64,000 bases of DNA from Terana coerulea (lineage: Eukaryota > Basidiomycota > Agaricomycetes > Polyporales > Phanerochaetaceae): contig JAKOGH010000783.1 in NCBI GenBank assembly GCA_024811115.1, positions 310,001-374,000 on the forward strand. Direction: 5' to 3'. The notes beneath the pieces were generated by a model, which made no database searches, was not told where the DNA came from, and was given only the letters and a program-made list of their open reading frames with translations. Shown piece after piece: positions 44,622 to 56,572 of this stretch (its first letter is position 1; every line of letters starts with the position of its first letter). The position numbers and the translations under genes are program-made.

Positions 44622-45043
44622 TGTTGCAGATGGACACGAATATGTAGTATTATTTTTCATTTTCTCACCTTCATTTAGCATGATACTGGTCTGAGAACAG
44701 CTCCAGAGCCTCTGGACTTCATTCCGATGATCTCGGCGCTTAGCGCCCGAATGCGGCTCAATTCTTCCCACATTTTCGGACACTTAGCACTCTGGACTCT
44801 TTAGCCTTGTCCCTCATTTCGACCTCTTTGGTCATCGGAAGACAAAGTATGTATTCTCTACATTCAGCATATAGGAGCAATGCTAACTTGATCATTCGGA
44901 GACAAGTATTGGCGCCTGCCTGCCTGTTCTGTGAGGTCTACTGGAGTTGGCCTCCATTGCCCTCCCTCGTACATGTTTTATCATCCATTCCTCATCTACT
45001 CTGATTTGCTCATGCTACAGGCGCCGAGCTCGTCTCCACAACA
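44622..45043 (+). mobile_element. Solo LTR, family 2
   Basis: Begins TGTTGCAGATGG and ends CTCCACAACA (TG...CA). It is flanked by a perfect 5-bp duplication tatag (44617-44621 and 45044-45048). The related block at 15970-16010 lacks it. An internal GGCGCTTAGCGCC palindrome lies at about 44734-44748. It is unrelated to LTR family 1 apart from the same kind of GC-rich stem. Confidence 0.85.
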
Positions 45044-45837
45044 TATAGCATCTATACTATTATCAATCCCAATCAGCTAGTCAAAACTGTTAGCTTACTA
45101 TTCAAAATAGTAAGCAAATTTGCCAAGCTGTAGCACTTTAAATTAGCTGGCTAATCTGAGTTTTAAAATAGGCGCCCATTCCGGCCCTAAACAAATCACA
45201 TAGTCTATAAGCCTTGCCTTTTGTTGAGCGTCTGGCAACTCTTTCTCCTACTATCATCATCACTAACATAAATTCAAGTATTATGGATATTAACAAGGAT
45301 GTAACATTTTATACCTCTTTGCTAGTGCTCTGAAGTCTTTTGCTATACTTTGGACATAGCATTAGGATATATGACAGCTTGTTGAATATATGTAACAGTA
45401 CAAATAATATGACAGATGCTGCATATAAAAGTTTTGTGGTGCTTAGCAACTTGGTATTATAGAGCACCAACCTAAAAGTCTTCAGTCAGATAATGGCATA
45501 GTTTTGGGCGCTATTATAAAAAGCACCTGTTGTTGGCAGATAGCAGACACCTATTTAAAAGTTTTATGTTGCTTAGCAACCTAGTATTATAAAGCACTAA
45601 CCTAAAAAGTCTCTAGCTAGATAATGGCATAGTTTTGGGCACTATTGTAAAAGGCACCTATTTACCAATCCAGAAAGTTCTGCGTTTCTTAGCAACTTAG
45701 TATTATATAGCACCAATCCAGAAAGTCTCTAGCCAAATAATGGCATGGTTTTAGGCATCAAAATGACAAATCCCTAGAATTCAGACAACGTGGCATTAAA
45801 ACTCACTCTTGTAATGAAGTATGCTATGATGATATAT

Positions 45838-46701
45838 TGTAAAGCTTAAAAACAACACAAGTACAGTTAGCAGGCTTGGAAAGACTGGCTTGTATCTTTT
45901 AACTAAGAAAGCTTTCGACTTGAATGTTTGATGGATAAAAAGCTCCATACTAGAGCTACATGTAAATGTGGCCGCATTGCCATATATGGTAGATGCGATT
46001 GAATAAATGCGAAATATATGCCAAACTTGCATCTTAAATGAATCAATTATGTCTCAGCAGGCACATATACTATGCGCTTGTATCATAGCTCAAAATAAAC
46101 CTTTGCATGCCTTTTTTCAACGCCATATTATGCCAGCTGACTATTTATCACAAATGCTATGCTACAGTTCAAACAATATGGATCATTATTTTGTATAAAA
46201 GTAATTGCATTGCAACTCTGAATTAAGTGATAATATATAGCTACCCATTTGCACGCTCATGCAGAATGGTATATAAGGTATATTTCCAAAGTTCAGTTTG
46301 TATATGCACATTGCACACTTATACATAAATGGTATAAAGTATGAGTGCACTACTCATAAGATATATTGCACTATAATGGAGTGAACTTCATGAAATGTGA
46401 GATCATATAGCATAGCCTCAGAAGAAGACAGTCTAAGGTATACTTTGAGCTATGAAACAAGTCTTTAGCATATTTTCCGGCTGAACTATAGTTGATTTAT
46501 TTAAAATGCAAGTTTGGCATATATTACGCATGTATTCAGTCACATTTACCATATATAGCAAAGCGACCACATCTAAAAATAGCTCCAGTATGGGGCTTTC
46601 CAACTATGAAATATTCAGGTCTAAAGCTTTCTTAGTTAGAAGATACAAGCTAGTCTTTCCAAGCCTGCTAACTGTACTTGTGTTATTTTTAAGCTTCATT
46701 G
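45838..46701 (+). mobile_element. TIR element family M1, complete copy E
   Basis: An 864-bp hairpin at a TA. The outer ends are diverged (TTGTAAAGCTT left, ATTGAAGCTT-like right, both from CAGTGAAGCT). The sequence on either side is continuous at 18792-18845, which is the empty site and confirms the insertion. Confidence 0.75.
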
Positions 46702-47359
46702 TATATAGTTAGATTGCATCAGTTTATAGGCAGTTATGTGTGCTTTACAGAACTCCTAGGTATATTGTGCAAGTTTTAGCTTGCTATTATAAGCCGCTAT
46801 CTTAAAGACAATTGATATATAAGCATGACTTTATGCACAAAATGAAAGCAATGCCTACATATTTTAATACATTGGCCTTTACCAGTTAAACCTCAAAGTG
46901 GCTTATTCTATAAACCAGATCTGACAGTTTGGATATGCTTTGATGTAAAGGAAAAAGTACTTGATGGTGGCATTGAGGAAAAGTCTAAGGTTAGAAGAGT
47001 TAACAAATAGACTACCTTGGAACTCCAGCTATATAGTAGCTTGGATTTAATAACTTGAAAACAAAATGTATAGCATTGCTAGATATATGCATAGCAGTGA
47101 CAAATATCTTTTCCAAATGAAATAGCTTTGCCAATTCTAATCGATATACTACACAGAAAAGCATAACAGAACATATCAGAGGATATAGCCCAAAAGCGCA
47201 GTGTAATTCAAGACAAAAAGCATATGAACTTAGCAGCTATTGAGCAACTTCTTAAGTGATACAAATGTATACAATGTCCAGCATTCTGAACTTTATTTAA
47301 ACCAACTAAAACTATATTAACACATGCAGAGTGTATACAAGTATCCTGAAGTAAACATG

Positions 47360-47960
47360 CTGCAGAAGAAAACCTAAAGAAGAATGTGCACTACAATACT
47401 CATTGCAACAATGATAAGAAATATTAAGCAAAGTATAAAGTTCACAAAAAAGAAAAGTATGCATCTCAGAAGTTTCCCCTTCAGCCATCTAGTAAAGAAT
47501 TACTTACAAAGGTGATTGATGGTTTTTCTGAGAATACTAGCTTTGCTAAGTTAGAAAAATATGGCTGTGCAATCTGTAGAGCTTTAACACCTACCAAACA
47601 GTTAATGTTGCCAAATAAAATCCAATATTCCTTGGATTGTTGAATTACTAATGGTATAACTTAAGTCAAGTGTGCATCTGCAAATAATCTGGTTTCTGAC
47701 ATATCAGGGCCTATTCTTGCATCTAACTGTAAGCATATATGTAATTCTTGCAATTCAAATCTACAAAATGGCAATATATCCAAGTTAGCATTGGCTAATG
47801 GCTTATGGCTTTGAGATATGCCAACAGTATTATAAGACTTGAACTGTGCTGAACAATTCCTTATTTCAAGAATTATATGCAACTATTGTGTTATTAGAGT
47901 GTTAGTATTTTGTTATGCTATACCAATACCAAAAATTATGGGTGTTTTGCTATTAAAGCA
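47360..47960 (+). pseudogene. Helitron H3 N-terminal zinc region remnant
   Basis: Fungal Helitrons often carry a cysteine-rich region before Rep. Here a decayed frame gives SKELLTKVIDGFSENTSF, KYGCAICRALTP (near 47555-47590), then CKHICNSCNSNL (near 47730-47765) and KLALANGLWL followed by DMPTVL and DLNCAEQFLISRI (about 47780-47870). The ALANGLWxGD-x-P...LT/N-x-AEQ-L-I pattern is a hallmark of this region (DUF6570-like). Stops at several positions prevent translation. A shorter, worse copy lies at 23870-24350. Confidence 0.65.
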
Positions 47961-48268
47961 AGAAGAATTGAACAATATGCTAGCATTTTGTATTTGAGCC
48001 TTACTAAACCTATCCCTGAAGAGTATAGGAGAATATCATTTTAGCATGCCATAGCAAGGTAATAGCAGCACTGAAATGGCTTAACCTCAATTATAAAGAC
48101 TACAGAAGCATTAAAATATCAAAAGAGCATATGAAAGAATATTTTGAAGACAAACTATCAGCTACTATAGATTACCATAAAGGCAATACAATGAAAGATT
48201 TAAAATCCACTTCAGTCAATAATAAGAAAGAGGATAAAGGCACTATAGAAAGCTAATGCTCTCTTACT

Positions 48269-49505
48269 GTGCATACTCTGATAACTGAGGAGTTAACTGA
48301 GTTAGTCAGCAAAAATAGCCATATGGAAATTTGCAATAAAGCTTTGCTGCATTTTAAAGAAGACAGCAAGGCTTTAGCTATAACTTATTCCTTAACTCCT
48401 GAGTTATTGCATGATAATTATCAATTGTATCCACAAATATTTCCTTGGCTGTTTCCATGTGGACCTGATGGAATTGGTGGCATCATCAGCAATGCTCATA
48501 TTTCGATAAATAGCATATACAGCATTTACTGATGTATTATGACAAGTGCTTCCAACAAAATAACTATATTTCTTTGATTGCCTTTAATCATCAACAAATT
48601 AAGAACAGCACTACTAGCAGATTTTTGCTTGCAGCTAGAGATCATTTTGGCGCTATTGTAGAAATATTATTAAAAATGAAAGAGGCTATTCTGATTGAAC
48701 TAATAAATAAGCTAAAGTAAGAGCCTGTTAACCTTAAAGAGTTGTCAGATGAAGAAGAAAAATGCTTCAAAATTATCCATAACTACATTAGAGCTTATGT
48801 ATCAGGCTCTATTATAAGTGGAAAGAATATGAAAAATGAAACATAGCCTTTAACATCATATTTGAGAGCACTAAGCTAGTTTGTCACTTTTGCACTGGTG
48901 GATATAGCATATCCTGCAGCAATTTACTTTGCTAATACTAATCAAATAGTATATCCAATATTTTTGTGCTATAACAAGTGCACAAGACTTATTGGAAATA
49001 ACTTTGTAGCTGGAGTAAAATTTTTCAAAGTCATAGTTGATGCATTTATCAAATGTATCTTAAGCGTAGGCTTGTAGATTCAGAAGTATATAAAAAGACA
49101 TTAAGCTATTATTAAACAGTCAAACAATAAGGCTGTTTGATGTTACATATGTATATGCTTATACAGATTAATAATTCTTTAACACCTCAGAAAATTAGAG
49201 ATAGAATTTTACATTTGAACTCTGACTTTCAAAAGTGCATTGTAGAATATTTGGAAAGTGTCTATATTAGAGAGTTCATTGATAAAACAATGAGTGAAAT
49301 GGAAGAAACTGATTTAGAGCTGATACATAGTCCAAATCATATGCTAGAAACTCAAACACTTTTACAGAAAGTAGACAAGCCATGTCAGAACTCAAAGTGC
49401 GATCATTTATGCTCTGAGTGCAAAAAGCAGAGTCATAGTGGGCATACTTCACTAACACAGTTAATTATTTGCTATATTTGTCAAACAGGCATACTTGTAT
49501 GAAGG
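48269..49505 (+). pseudogene. Helitron H3 Rep-like (Helitron_like_N) remnant
   Basis: Open stretches at 48269-48532, 48532-48720 and 49137-49502 together give LYPQIFPWLFPCGPDGIGG, RFLLAARDHFGAIVEILLKM and MMLHMYMLIQINNSL. These match the Helitron Rep region: the FPxLFPxGxGG entry motif, the long helix and the degraded His-x-His position (LHMYM). A cysteine-rich tail (CDHLCSECKK) follows. It ends at 49505, 15 bases before an M2 element. It is better preserved than the 13780-14890 copy but still interrupted. Confidence 0.7.
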
Positions 49506-49519
49506 GCTATAAAATATTA

Positions 49520-50320
49520 CAGTAGCAGTTAAAAGCAATGCACAGGAGTTATTTGGCCTCAACTTCATTTAGCTACATTATTTCAATTAGAAAGCTTTAG
49601 CATACGGTAAAAATACCATTTTATAGCTACAGCTGATGCCTAATTTGTGGAAATATACAACTTACTATATGTGATAATAATGCTAGCTGCAATATGCAAA
49701 TAGTCGGAATTTGCCACAATACATATTTTAATCATAACATTACTGGTAAAATTCATATCACTTTAGTGAAGATGTGATATCACTGCTGAAAATGTATAGT
49801 TTTAATGCTATACTAAATTTGACTATAGTCCCTACTAGACAAACAATAATGGAAAATATCTTATTACTATAATCCCTGTTATATATTTATATACTCAGCA
49901 GCTCTATAAGCAGTGTATTACTAGCACTACTTAGTGCCTCACTCTTATAATCTAATTTGCTTATGTGATAAATATTACATATATGTACTTGCTTTACATA
50001 CGAGCTTTATAAACGGTACTAAATGTGAATATTGCAGCAGCAAGATGTTTTCTATTAATTTCTTATACATCAGAAGCTGTAATTAAGTACACATAATACA
50101 GTTCTAAAACTATATCATCTCAGCAGTTGTGTGATGTTTTTACTAAAGCAATTTATTGTATTAGTGAAGTTATGATTAAAACAGATATTATAGCAAATTC
50201 TGACTATTTGCGCTTTATAGCTAGCACCGTTGCTATATTTGGTAGTTTTACATTCATAAAATTAGATATCTGTTATAGCCATACAATAATCTTCTTACTA
50301 TATGCTAAAGCCTTCTAATT
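49520..50320 (+). mobile_element. TIR element family M2, right end missing
   Basis: Begins CAGTAGCAGTTAAAAGC directly after TA. It follows the other M2 copies through ATTTGGCC and the GTGCTAGCT segment and into the right arm, but similarity ends at about 50320, some 70-80 bases short of the expected right terminus. Confidence 0.65.
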
Positions 50321-50559
50321 ACAATTTCTAAGTTTACAAAGAAACATTCTGTTAAAACTGGCCCCTTGGGAAGCTTTTGACTCTATAACATGTTCTGCCC
50401 AAATTGTAGTAACATTTTTATTACTGGAGTCAGTAATGTAGGTGTTTAGCTAACTCTAACCCTGTGCTTTTCTAATACAACACAAATAAACAACTTGCTT
50501 GATTTGCAGAGCTTTACACTTTTGGGATTTTGCTCTGAAAATTGGATAGCTCTTAAGTA
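50321..50559. other. Unassigned joint between M2 element and tandem array
   Basis: No match elsewhere in the window was recognised and no frame was seen. Confidence 0.3.
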
Positions 50560-51065
50560 TAGCATGTATCTATACTATGAACCCTTTCAAACGTTCAAAA
50601 ATGCAGTGTAGCATAAGTAGAAGTGGGGAGAAGGTTAGTAGCATTAGCAACCTCAGTAAGCGCCCAAGCCTCACAACAGCAGTGCAGTTAATACAAGGAG
50701 CATTGTACTTCTGGCAGTTTGCACTAGAGCTTAGTTCAATTTTCCTTATAGCTTGCATTTACATTGTGAACCCTTTGAATGTTCAAATGTGCAATATAGC
50801 ATGGATAAGTGTATAAAGAGGTTGGCAGCATTGGTAATCTTAATAAGTGCTCAAGCCTCTCAATAGCAATCTAGTTGATATAAAGAGCCTTATACTTTGG
50901 GCAGTTTGCACTGAAGCTAGCATTGATTTTGCCTATAATTTATATTTATACTATGAAATCTTTTAAATATACAAAGTGCAATATAGCATGTATAAAATTG
51001 TGAAAAGATTAGCAGCATTAGCAACCTTAATGGGCACTCAAGCCTCTCAATAGCAATTTGGTAAA
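50560..51065 (+). repeat. About 188-bp tandem repeat, three units
   Basis: The phrase GAA-CCCTTT-(C/G)AA or its decayed form starts at 50579, 50768 and 50955. Each unit also carries GCAGTTTGCACT and a GCCCAAGCCTC or GCTCAAGCCTC segment. Divergence between units is substantial. Confidence 0.6.
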
Positions 51066-52830
51066 GGATTGGTAGCTGGTTAAAAGGTAATATAAAAGTG
51101 TAGATAGAGCCAGAATATGCCTAGGTTGAAGTACTGTAGGTTAGCCCTGAGGAGAGATGTAAAGTGCAATTAGAGTTGATAAGAAATGAATAAGAACTAT
51201 ACAGTGATGTGAGGGTAATAGGTAGGCTGCACTAATGGTGTCACATTAGAAAGACCCTAAAGCAATAAGGAGTATGAACCTCTCTGCATTTGGTAAAGGG
51301 TTGGTAGCAGAGGGAGAGGTGGTGTAAAAGTATAAATAAAGGCCAAAAAAAGGTCTAAATTAAAGTGCTATAGGCTGGGATAAATGTAGAAAGCTGCCGG
51401 AGTCAATATGAAATGAGCAAAGAAGCTAGAAGACTGTATGGTAACACTTACAAGGAGAATAAATCAAGAGCTATATCGGCTGGAAGCTTAACTAAGTGAA
51501 GGGTAACTGCTGAGAATGCTTGCTATAACATTGATATATGCCCAAGTAATATGAGATGCTCATATAGGTTGAAAATGTAAAACTTCAGAGCAACTTGCAA
51601 TGTACACTAAGCCAAAGTTGACGTGATCTGAATAATCTGTAGTAATGTCAAGAGCTTCAATAGAGTGTGCTTAACTGATTGGAAAGGATAAAGGAAGCTA
51701 GAGGCACTGCTGGATGTGTTTACAATAGTTAGGGCAACAATCAGAAACAGAGGACAGCCTTTGAGCTTTACACTCCTGAAAACTCCAAGGGACTTGAAAT
51801 TGCAAGGACAGCAGCTGAGCAGATCCTACAAGCAGTTTAAGGTTAATAGCAATGAGCCACACCTTTTAAAAGCTATATAACACATTTTAGAGCACTAGAA
51901 AGCAAAAGATAACACTACTTAACCAGGCCTAAGACTAGCACACTTGAATAGCTCTATTCTACTTGCAGCAACTTGAAAGGGTCCAGAGGGAATATATAAA
52001 GTATGTGAGAAGTACAGCAAAGTGCTATAAGTGAGCCTGATGCCAGTCCAAGGTGGAGGAAGTGTTTCTTGTAGTGTAAACAAGAATTACAGCGAAGCGT
52101 GAGTGCTTACGGAGCTTGCCGCTTTTGGGCGCTTAACGCCAGGACGCACTGCATTAAGTCTAAAGCGTCTGAAATGCAAAGGGAGGGGTATCTGAATTGA
52201 ATGAGAATGAACTAGCAAAGAAATACAGTGAAATAGACTATAAATGCTCTCTACACCTCTGATACTACCTCCAGAAACTAAGGCTGTCCAGGAACATTGC
52301 TTAAGCACCTTTTCAATGCATTAGCATTGTTCTGGGTCAATTCCCCTATTATTGCCTTAATGGAACTAACTGCTAGAGCAATGCTATATAGTTAGGCGAC
52401 TTGTGTTTCTTATAGCAACACTTGCAAAAAAATGAATCAGGAGCTGCACTAACTAGAAGCTCAGTTGAAAAAAGTATTGATGCTGAAGATGCTTATTGTG
52501 GCATTGGTAGAAGCTCAGGTGAGATGGGCAAATGATAGAAGTTAATGATGCAAAACTCCAAAGTAATTTGCAATATATACAAAATCAAAGTTAATATAAG
52601 CCAAATAGCTTGTAGCAACATTAAAAGCCTCAATAGAGTATGCCCAACTGATTAAGAAAGATAAGAGAAGCTAGACGCATTTAAAAATGCATTCACAATA
52701 GCTGAGACAGTGATAGAGAGCAGAAAACAGCCTTTAAGCCTTATGCTTTTAAAAGCTTCAAAGAACTTGGAACTGCAAAATGCTAGCTGAGGGCAGGCTT
52801 TATAAGCAGTCCAGAGTCAATAGCAATGAA
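51061..52830 (+). repeat. Larger direct duplications
   Basis: A segment beginning GGTAAAGG-TTGGTAGC is repeated about 231 bases apart (51060 and 51292). Bases 51440-51860 recur at about 52410-52830, including ATGCTTATTG/GCTTGCTAT and AATAGAGT-TGC phrases in the same order. Between these, 52080-52330 holds a GGGCGCTTAACGCC palindrome that may be an old family-2 LTR fragment. Confidence 0.55.
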
Positions 52831-53340
52831 GGTAGTAAATGCATTAACTTCAAAAGCATAACTGGCGGGCTTTTCAAAGCAAATGCCAAAAGAGCTTAAA
52901 TAGACAGATAATGTACAATGGTTAAACATTGAGCCTCAGAATAACTTTGAATAAAAAGTTATTAAAGCTGACAAGGCAAAATGTAAAAACAGCGCATTAA
53001 AGCTTTTATACAATCATTTACTACTTTTTCACTCCTGTTAAAGGAACCATAGCTTTGGCTACTTTAAACTATGAGATAGAAAATAGCAAAAGCTAAGAAT
53101 AAATGCTTAGGATAATTAGATCCATAATACAAAATTTGTTAAAAAGCCAAAGGTTCACTCTACTATAAATATACCGGATACTATGCAATGGAGGTTTACT
53201 TAGAGTGACAACAGTTGTAGCTATAATGTTTGGTTTACAATACTATACTCAATTTATTATAAGTAGTCAATATTTTGGAGTACACACATAGCTAATTAAA
53301 ATGATCTTTTGGCATAGTTTATAAGTTTTCTCATAATGGT

Positions 53341-53360
53341 AAAAAAAAAAAAAAAAAAAA
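53341..53360 (+). repeat. Poly(A)20 tract
   Basis: Twenty consecutive A within the Helitron module. The matching place in the 9.7 kb copy is a short mixed A-rich segment, so this is probably slippage expansion. Confidence 0.7.
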
Positions 53361-53516
53361 CTGTGCAAAGATCATGTAAGGCAATTATTAAAAGAGGAAC
53401 TTTGGAAATCAAGCAAGTTTTTACTTTAAATTCACAACAATAAGGGCTTAACTATTTTTGCTCTATTACAGTACTTTTGCAAAAAGAGATAAATTATGAT
53501 TACAGACAATATATAG

Positions 53517-54836
53517 CAGTGGTTTAAAGTAACATGCAGGAGCAATTTGGCCTCAGCTTCATCTGGCCATATCTTTTTAACTAAAAGGCTTTAGCACAGA
53601 GTGAACAAAGCTTTCTAACTAGAAGGCCTTAGCATAGAGTGAATATATCATTGCATAGCTACATCTGATATCTAGCTTTAGGAATGGATAAAATATCATA
53701 TATAATAATAGTGCTAGCTATAAAGTGTAAATAGTTATAATTTGGTTGTTTTAGTTGTAACTTCATTAATACCATATTTATTACTTTAGTAGAAACATGA
53801 TGCAACTGCTAAAAAGATGCACTTATGGGTTTATATCATGCACATTTAGTTATAGCTTCAAATATATAAGCAGTAAATGAAAAGCATCTTATTGCTACAA
53901 TAATCATATTCAGCAACATTCATAAAGCTTTATATAAAGCAAATATATATGTGTAGCATTGTTTATATAAGCAAATTGGATCATATAAGTAAAGTGTCAC
54001 AAGACGAGCTCAACACGTAACCAAAGTGGATGGGTCAGATGGATGGAGAATAGATGATAAAATATGTATAAGGAGGGCAACAAGGGCCAACTCTAAGTAG
54101 ACCTCATAAAATGAGTAGGCTGGTGCCAGTACTTGTCTCAATGATCAAGTTAGCATTGCTATGATGTACAGTATATGGAATACATATCTTGTCCTCAATG
54201 ACCAAGAGATCGAGATAAGGGACAAGGCAAGAGAGTCTGAGTGCTAAATGTCCAAGAGCATGAGAAGAATTGAGCCGCGTTTGGGCGCTAAGCGCCGGGA
54301 TCATCGGAATAAAGTCCAAGGCTCCTGGGGCTGCTACCAGGCTGTGTATCTGTGCTAAATAAATGCAAGGAAAATGAAAAATAATACTATGTATGCATGT
54401 CCGTCTGCAACATGAAGCATTGAATAGTGATAATGATACATTACTTATAGAGCTGCAAAGAATATATATATATAATAGATATTGTGGCAGCAAAATGTTT
54501 TCCATTATTGCTTGTAAATCAGAAGCTATAATTAACTGTGTATAATATAATCATAGAACTGAATTTTTTTGCTGTTATACTATGCTCTTACTAGAGCAAT
54601 ATGTACTTAATTGATAAAGTTATGATTGAAACAAGTATTATAGTGAATTCTGACTATGTGCACTTTATAGCTAGCACTATTATTATATATGATAATCTAC
54701 ACATTCTCAAAATTAGGAATCAGATGTAACTACACAGTGATATCTTTACTTTATGCTTAAGTCTTCTGGTTAGAAGAATATGGCCAAATGAAATTGAGGC
54801 CAAATTAATCATGTATATTACCTTTGACCGCCACTG
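53517..54836 (+). mobile_element. TIR element family M2, complete copy (with nested solo LTR)
   Basis: Begins CAGTGGTTTAAAG and ends, inverted, CAGTGGCGGTCAAAGG, next to TA. The arms contain AATTTGGCCTCA on both sides. Without the nested solo LTR it is about 0.9 kb. It is inserted in the Helitron C-terminal module. Confidence 0.8.
53995..54412 (-). mobile_element. Solo LTR, family 2, nested in M2 element
   Basis: The reverse-orientation relative of 44622-45043. It is flanked by taaag (53990-53994) and tgaag (54413-54417), a 4-of-5 match; the uninterrupted M2 copy near 18040 reads tgaag once. The 134-codon minus-strand frame 54104-54505 mostly reads through this LTR and is not a gene. Confidence 0.8.
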
Positions 54837-55390
54837 TATATGTACATATTGCAATAACTCAATGCAATCTGAAGCTAGCAGCAATATTGTTGATAATCAA
54901 CTTGTAATACTATGCAATGCAAACATTTGGAAAATTAAAACAAGTCCTAAAGGAAATGCAAACTATTGATCAACTACTAAATGAATTTAAGCTTATAATA
55001 CTAAAAAAGCCATTGCAAATGCAATACTTGCAATAATGCACTTATTAATCAGCTAGAATTATTACTTTACTAATGTTTCTTATGTTTCTCTTTAAAAAGG
55101 TCAATGTTAAGTGACAGCAAAATATTATAGTAAATAATACAAAGTATAAAACATATGGATTGATACATTCCGGAAGGTTTCACTTTATAATAAGAGCAAT
55201 TACTTCAAATAGTGATCTTTGGCACAATAATAAATTAGCACAAAGGCAAAGCTGCGATTATAATGGTAAGCTAAGAAATATAAGTTCAGAAAATTTTGCA
55301 ACCATGCCTTACAAAAGACCTTTACTGTCAGCACTTTATGTATGGTACTGAGCAATAATTATATTATGACTAGTGTAAGTATGGATAGTT

Positions 55391-55741
55391 CATTATAAAA
55401 CATGGGTTGAATAGGCTATTGCTAGTGCATAGCAAGTACAATTTCTTTGTTTACCTTTGCTGATTTCCTGATATTCTTTCTTTAGTTTATATAATTTTCC
55501 AAGCTAATTTCTATTCAAATGAAGTATATGTAACAACATTAGAATGTTATGTTATATAAAAGCTGATCCATTATGTACATTACAAGATACAATATGTGTA
55601 CACATTCGGTTTTGGATATAAATCAGTTAGAATTGCACATATATAGCAGCTAATAAGTGCCTTTTATCAAGTATAGTTCTAAGACTTATTTGGCTAATAT
55701 TTTGCCATTTACCTTCATAATAGCAGTTCTGTCTTTGACTT
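55391..55741. other. Unassigned AT-rich DNA between Helitron and chromovirus
   Basis: The first 60 bases carry the GGGTTGAATAGGC phrase shared with about 8840 and 19030. Nothing else was recognised. Confidence 0.35.
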
Positions 55742-56304
55742 TATCACAAAACTACAGTACTCACCTGCTGAAATGACTTGAAAGAGGTAGGGAAAGCAGA
55801 TGGACTTAAGTAAAGCTAGTAGAGCAGATATAAATCAATGATGTTGTTAAGTCTGGAAGTTTAGCCTGCAGACCAGCCTCCTTATATGCATGTGTAAAAG
55901 GACCCTAGGCACTATCTAAGACCTTTAATACTATATGCTGACTGATACAGTCAGGTGATGTCTGACTAAGGCTCCAGAGCATACCACTGCTCTAACTCTT
56001 TTATCGGATCTGACCTAGCTATTATGCTAACATCAACACTATTTAAATGTCCTAATCAAGCTACTGTATACTACCAGTCCATGATGTCATACTGACATCA
56101 TACTAAGGTTATAGTCCAGAACAGTTCCAGACCTGAGTCCTGGATTCTACATCTGTATGAGGCATATCTCTGATAGCTATGCAACAAGCACATGGCAAAC
56201 TGATCTAGCATCTTGTAATGCTATGTGATGACTTGGTGACATGTTTCGTGACTTGATGTTACACTCTAAGCGCTGTAGACTAGCACTGAGGGAAATTTGT
56301 GATA
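55742..56304 (-). repeat. 3' LTR of Ty3-C
   Basis: It matches LTR family 1 end to end but has extra transitions, several at former CpG sites compared with the 6065-6624 copy. In element orientation it begins TATCACAAATTTCC (others: TGTCAC) and ends GTGATA. The outer flank is gactt; the partner duplication lies outside the window. Confidence 0.85.
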
Positions 56305-56318
56305 TTACCCCCTCTTCG
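56305..56318 (-). promoter_or_regulatory. Polypurine tract of Ty3-C
   Basis: On the minus strand the bases GAAGAGGGGGTAA lie directly before the 3' LTR. This is the expected primer site for plus-strand DNA synthesis and identifies the LTR as the 3' copy. Confidence 0.7.
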
Positions 56319-56572
56319 GATTCAAGCTCTGTTGAGAATTTGCTAATTTACCATAGACTGACTACTTCAATGTTGACATCTGCAATCCATTCGATAATAA
56401 GCTGAGCCATTTGATTGCCAATTTTAACCACAAAGTTCAAGTCACTGTTGTTTATAAGAGTTACTTGTACTTCATCTTTATAGTCTTAGTTGATTACTTT
56501 GGTAACTGCTTCAACTCTTTCGTTAGAAAGTCAGTTGCATAACATAATACGGCCACAAGTTCCACTTAGTAG

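Larger units (their letters stand above)
44420..49505 (+). mobile_element. Helitron H3, 5' block through Rep, interrupted
   Basis: A plus-strand Helitron. The 5' non-coding block (to about 46920) matches 15860-16490 and 18450-18845; the N-terminal zinc region is at 47360-47950 and Rep at 48269-49505. It is broken by a family-2 solo LTR (44622-45043) and an M1 element (45838-46701), and cut by an M2 element at 49520. The C-terminal module reappears at 53080, so 44420-55390 probably derives from one Helitron. Confidence 0.7.
53080..55390 (+). pseudogene. Helitron H3/H5 C-terminal module, split by an M2 element
   Basis: 53080-53515 and 54838-55390 join into a collinear match to 9040-9990 read in reverse. 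This is the Helitron C-terminal module with the Trp/Cys motif region first and the Zn-ribbon-like end second. The split lies at a TA, and the intact 9.6 kb copy gives the empty site. The frame 55160-55351 is part of the element tail. Many stops are present. Confidence 0.65.

Noticed and set aside
50560..51065. Regularly spaced repeats considered as a CRISPR array
   Set aside because: Units of about 188 bp diverge throughout, with no short identical repeats and unique spacers; the context is eukaryotic.
54104..54505. A 133-codon minus-strand frame
   Set aside because: It reads mostly through a family-2 solo LTR with a clear 5-bp duplication and has no protein family.
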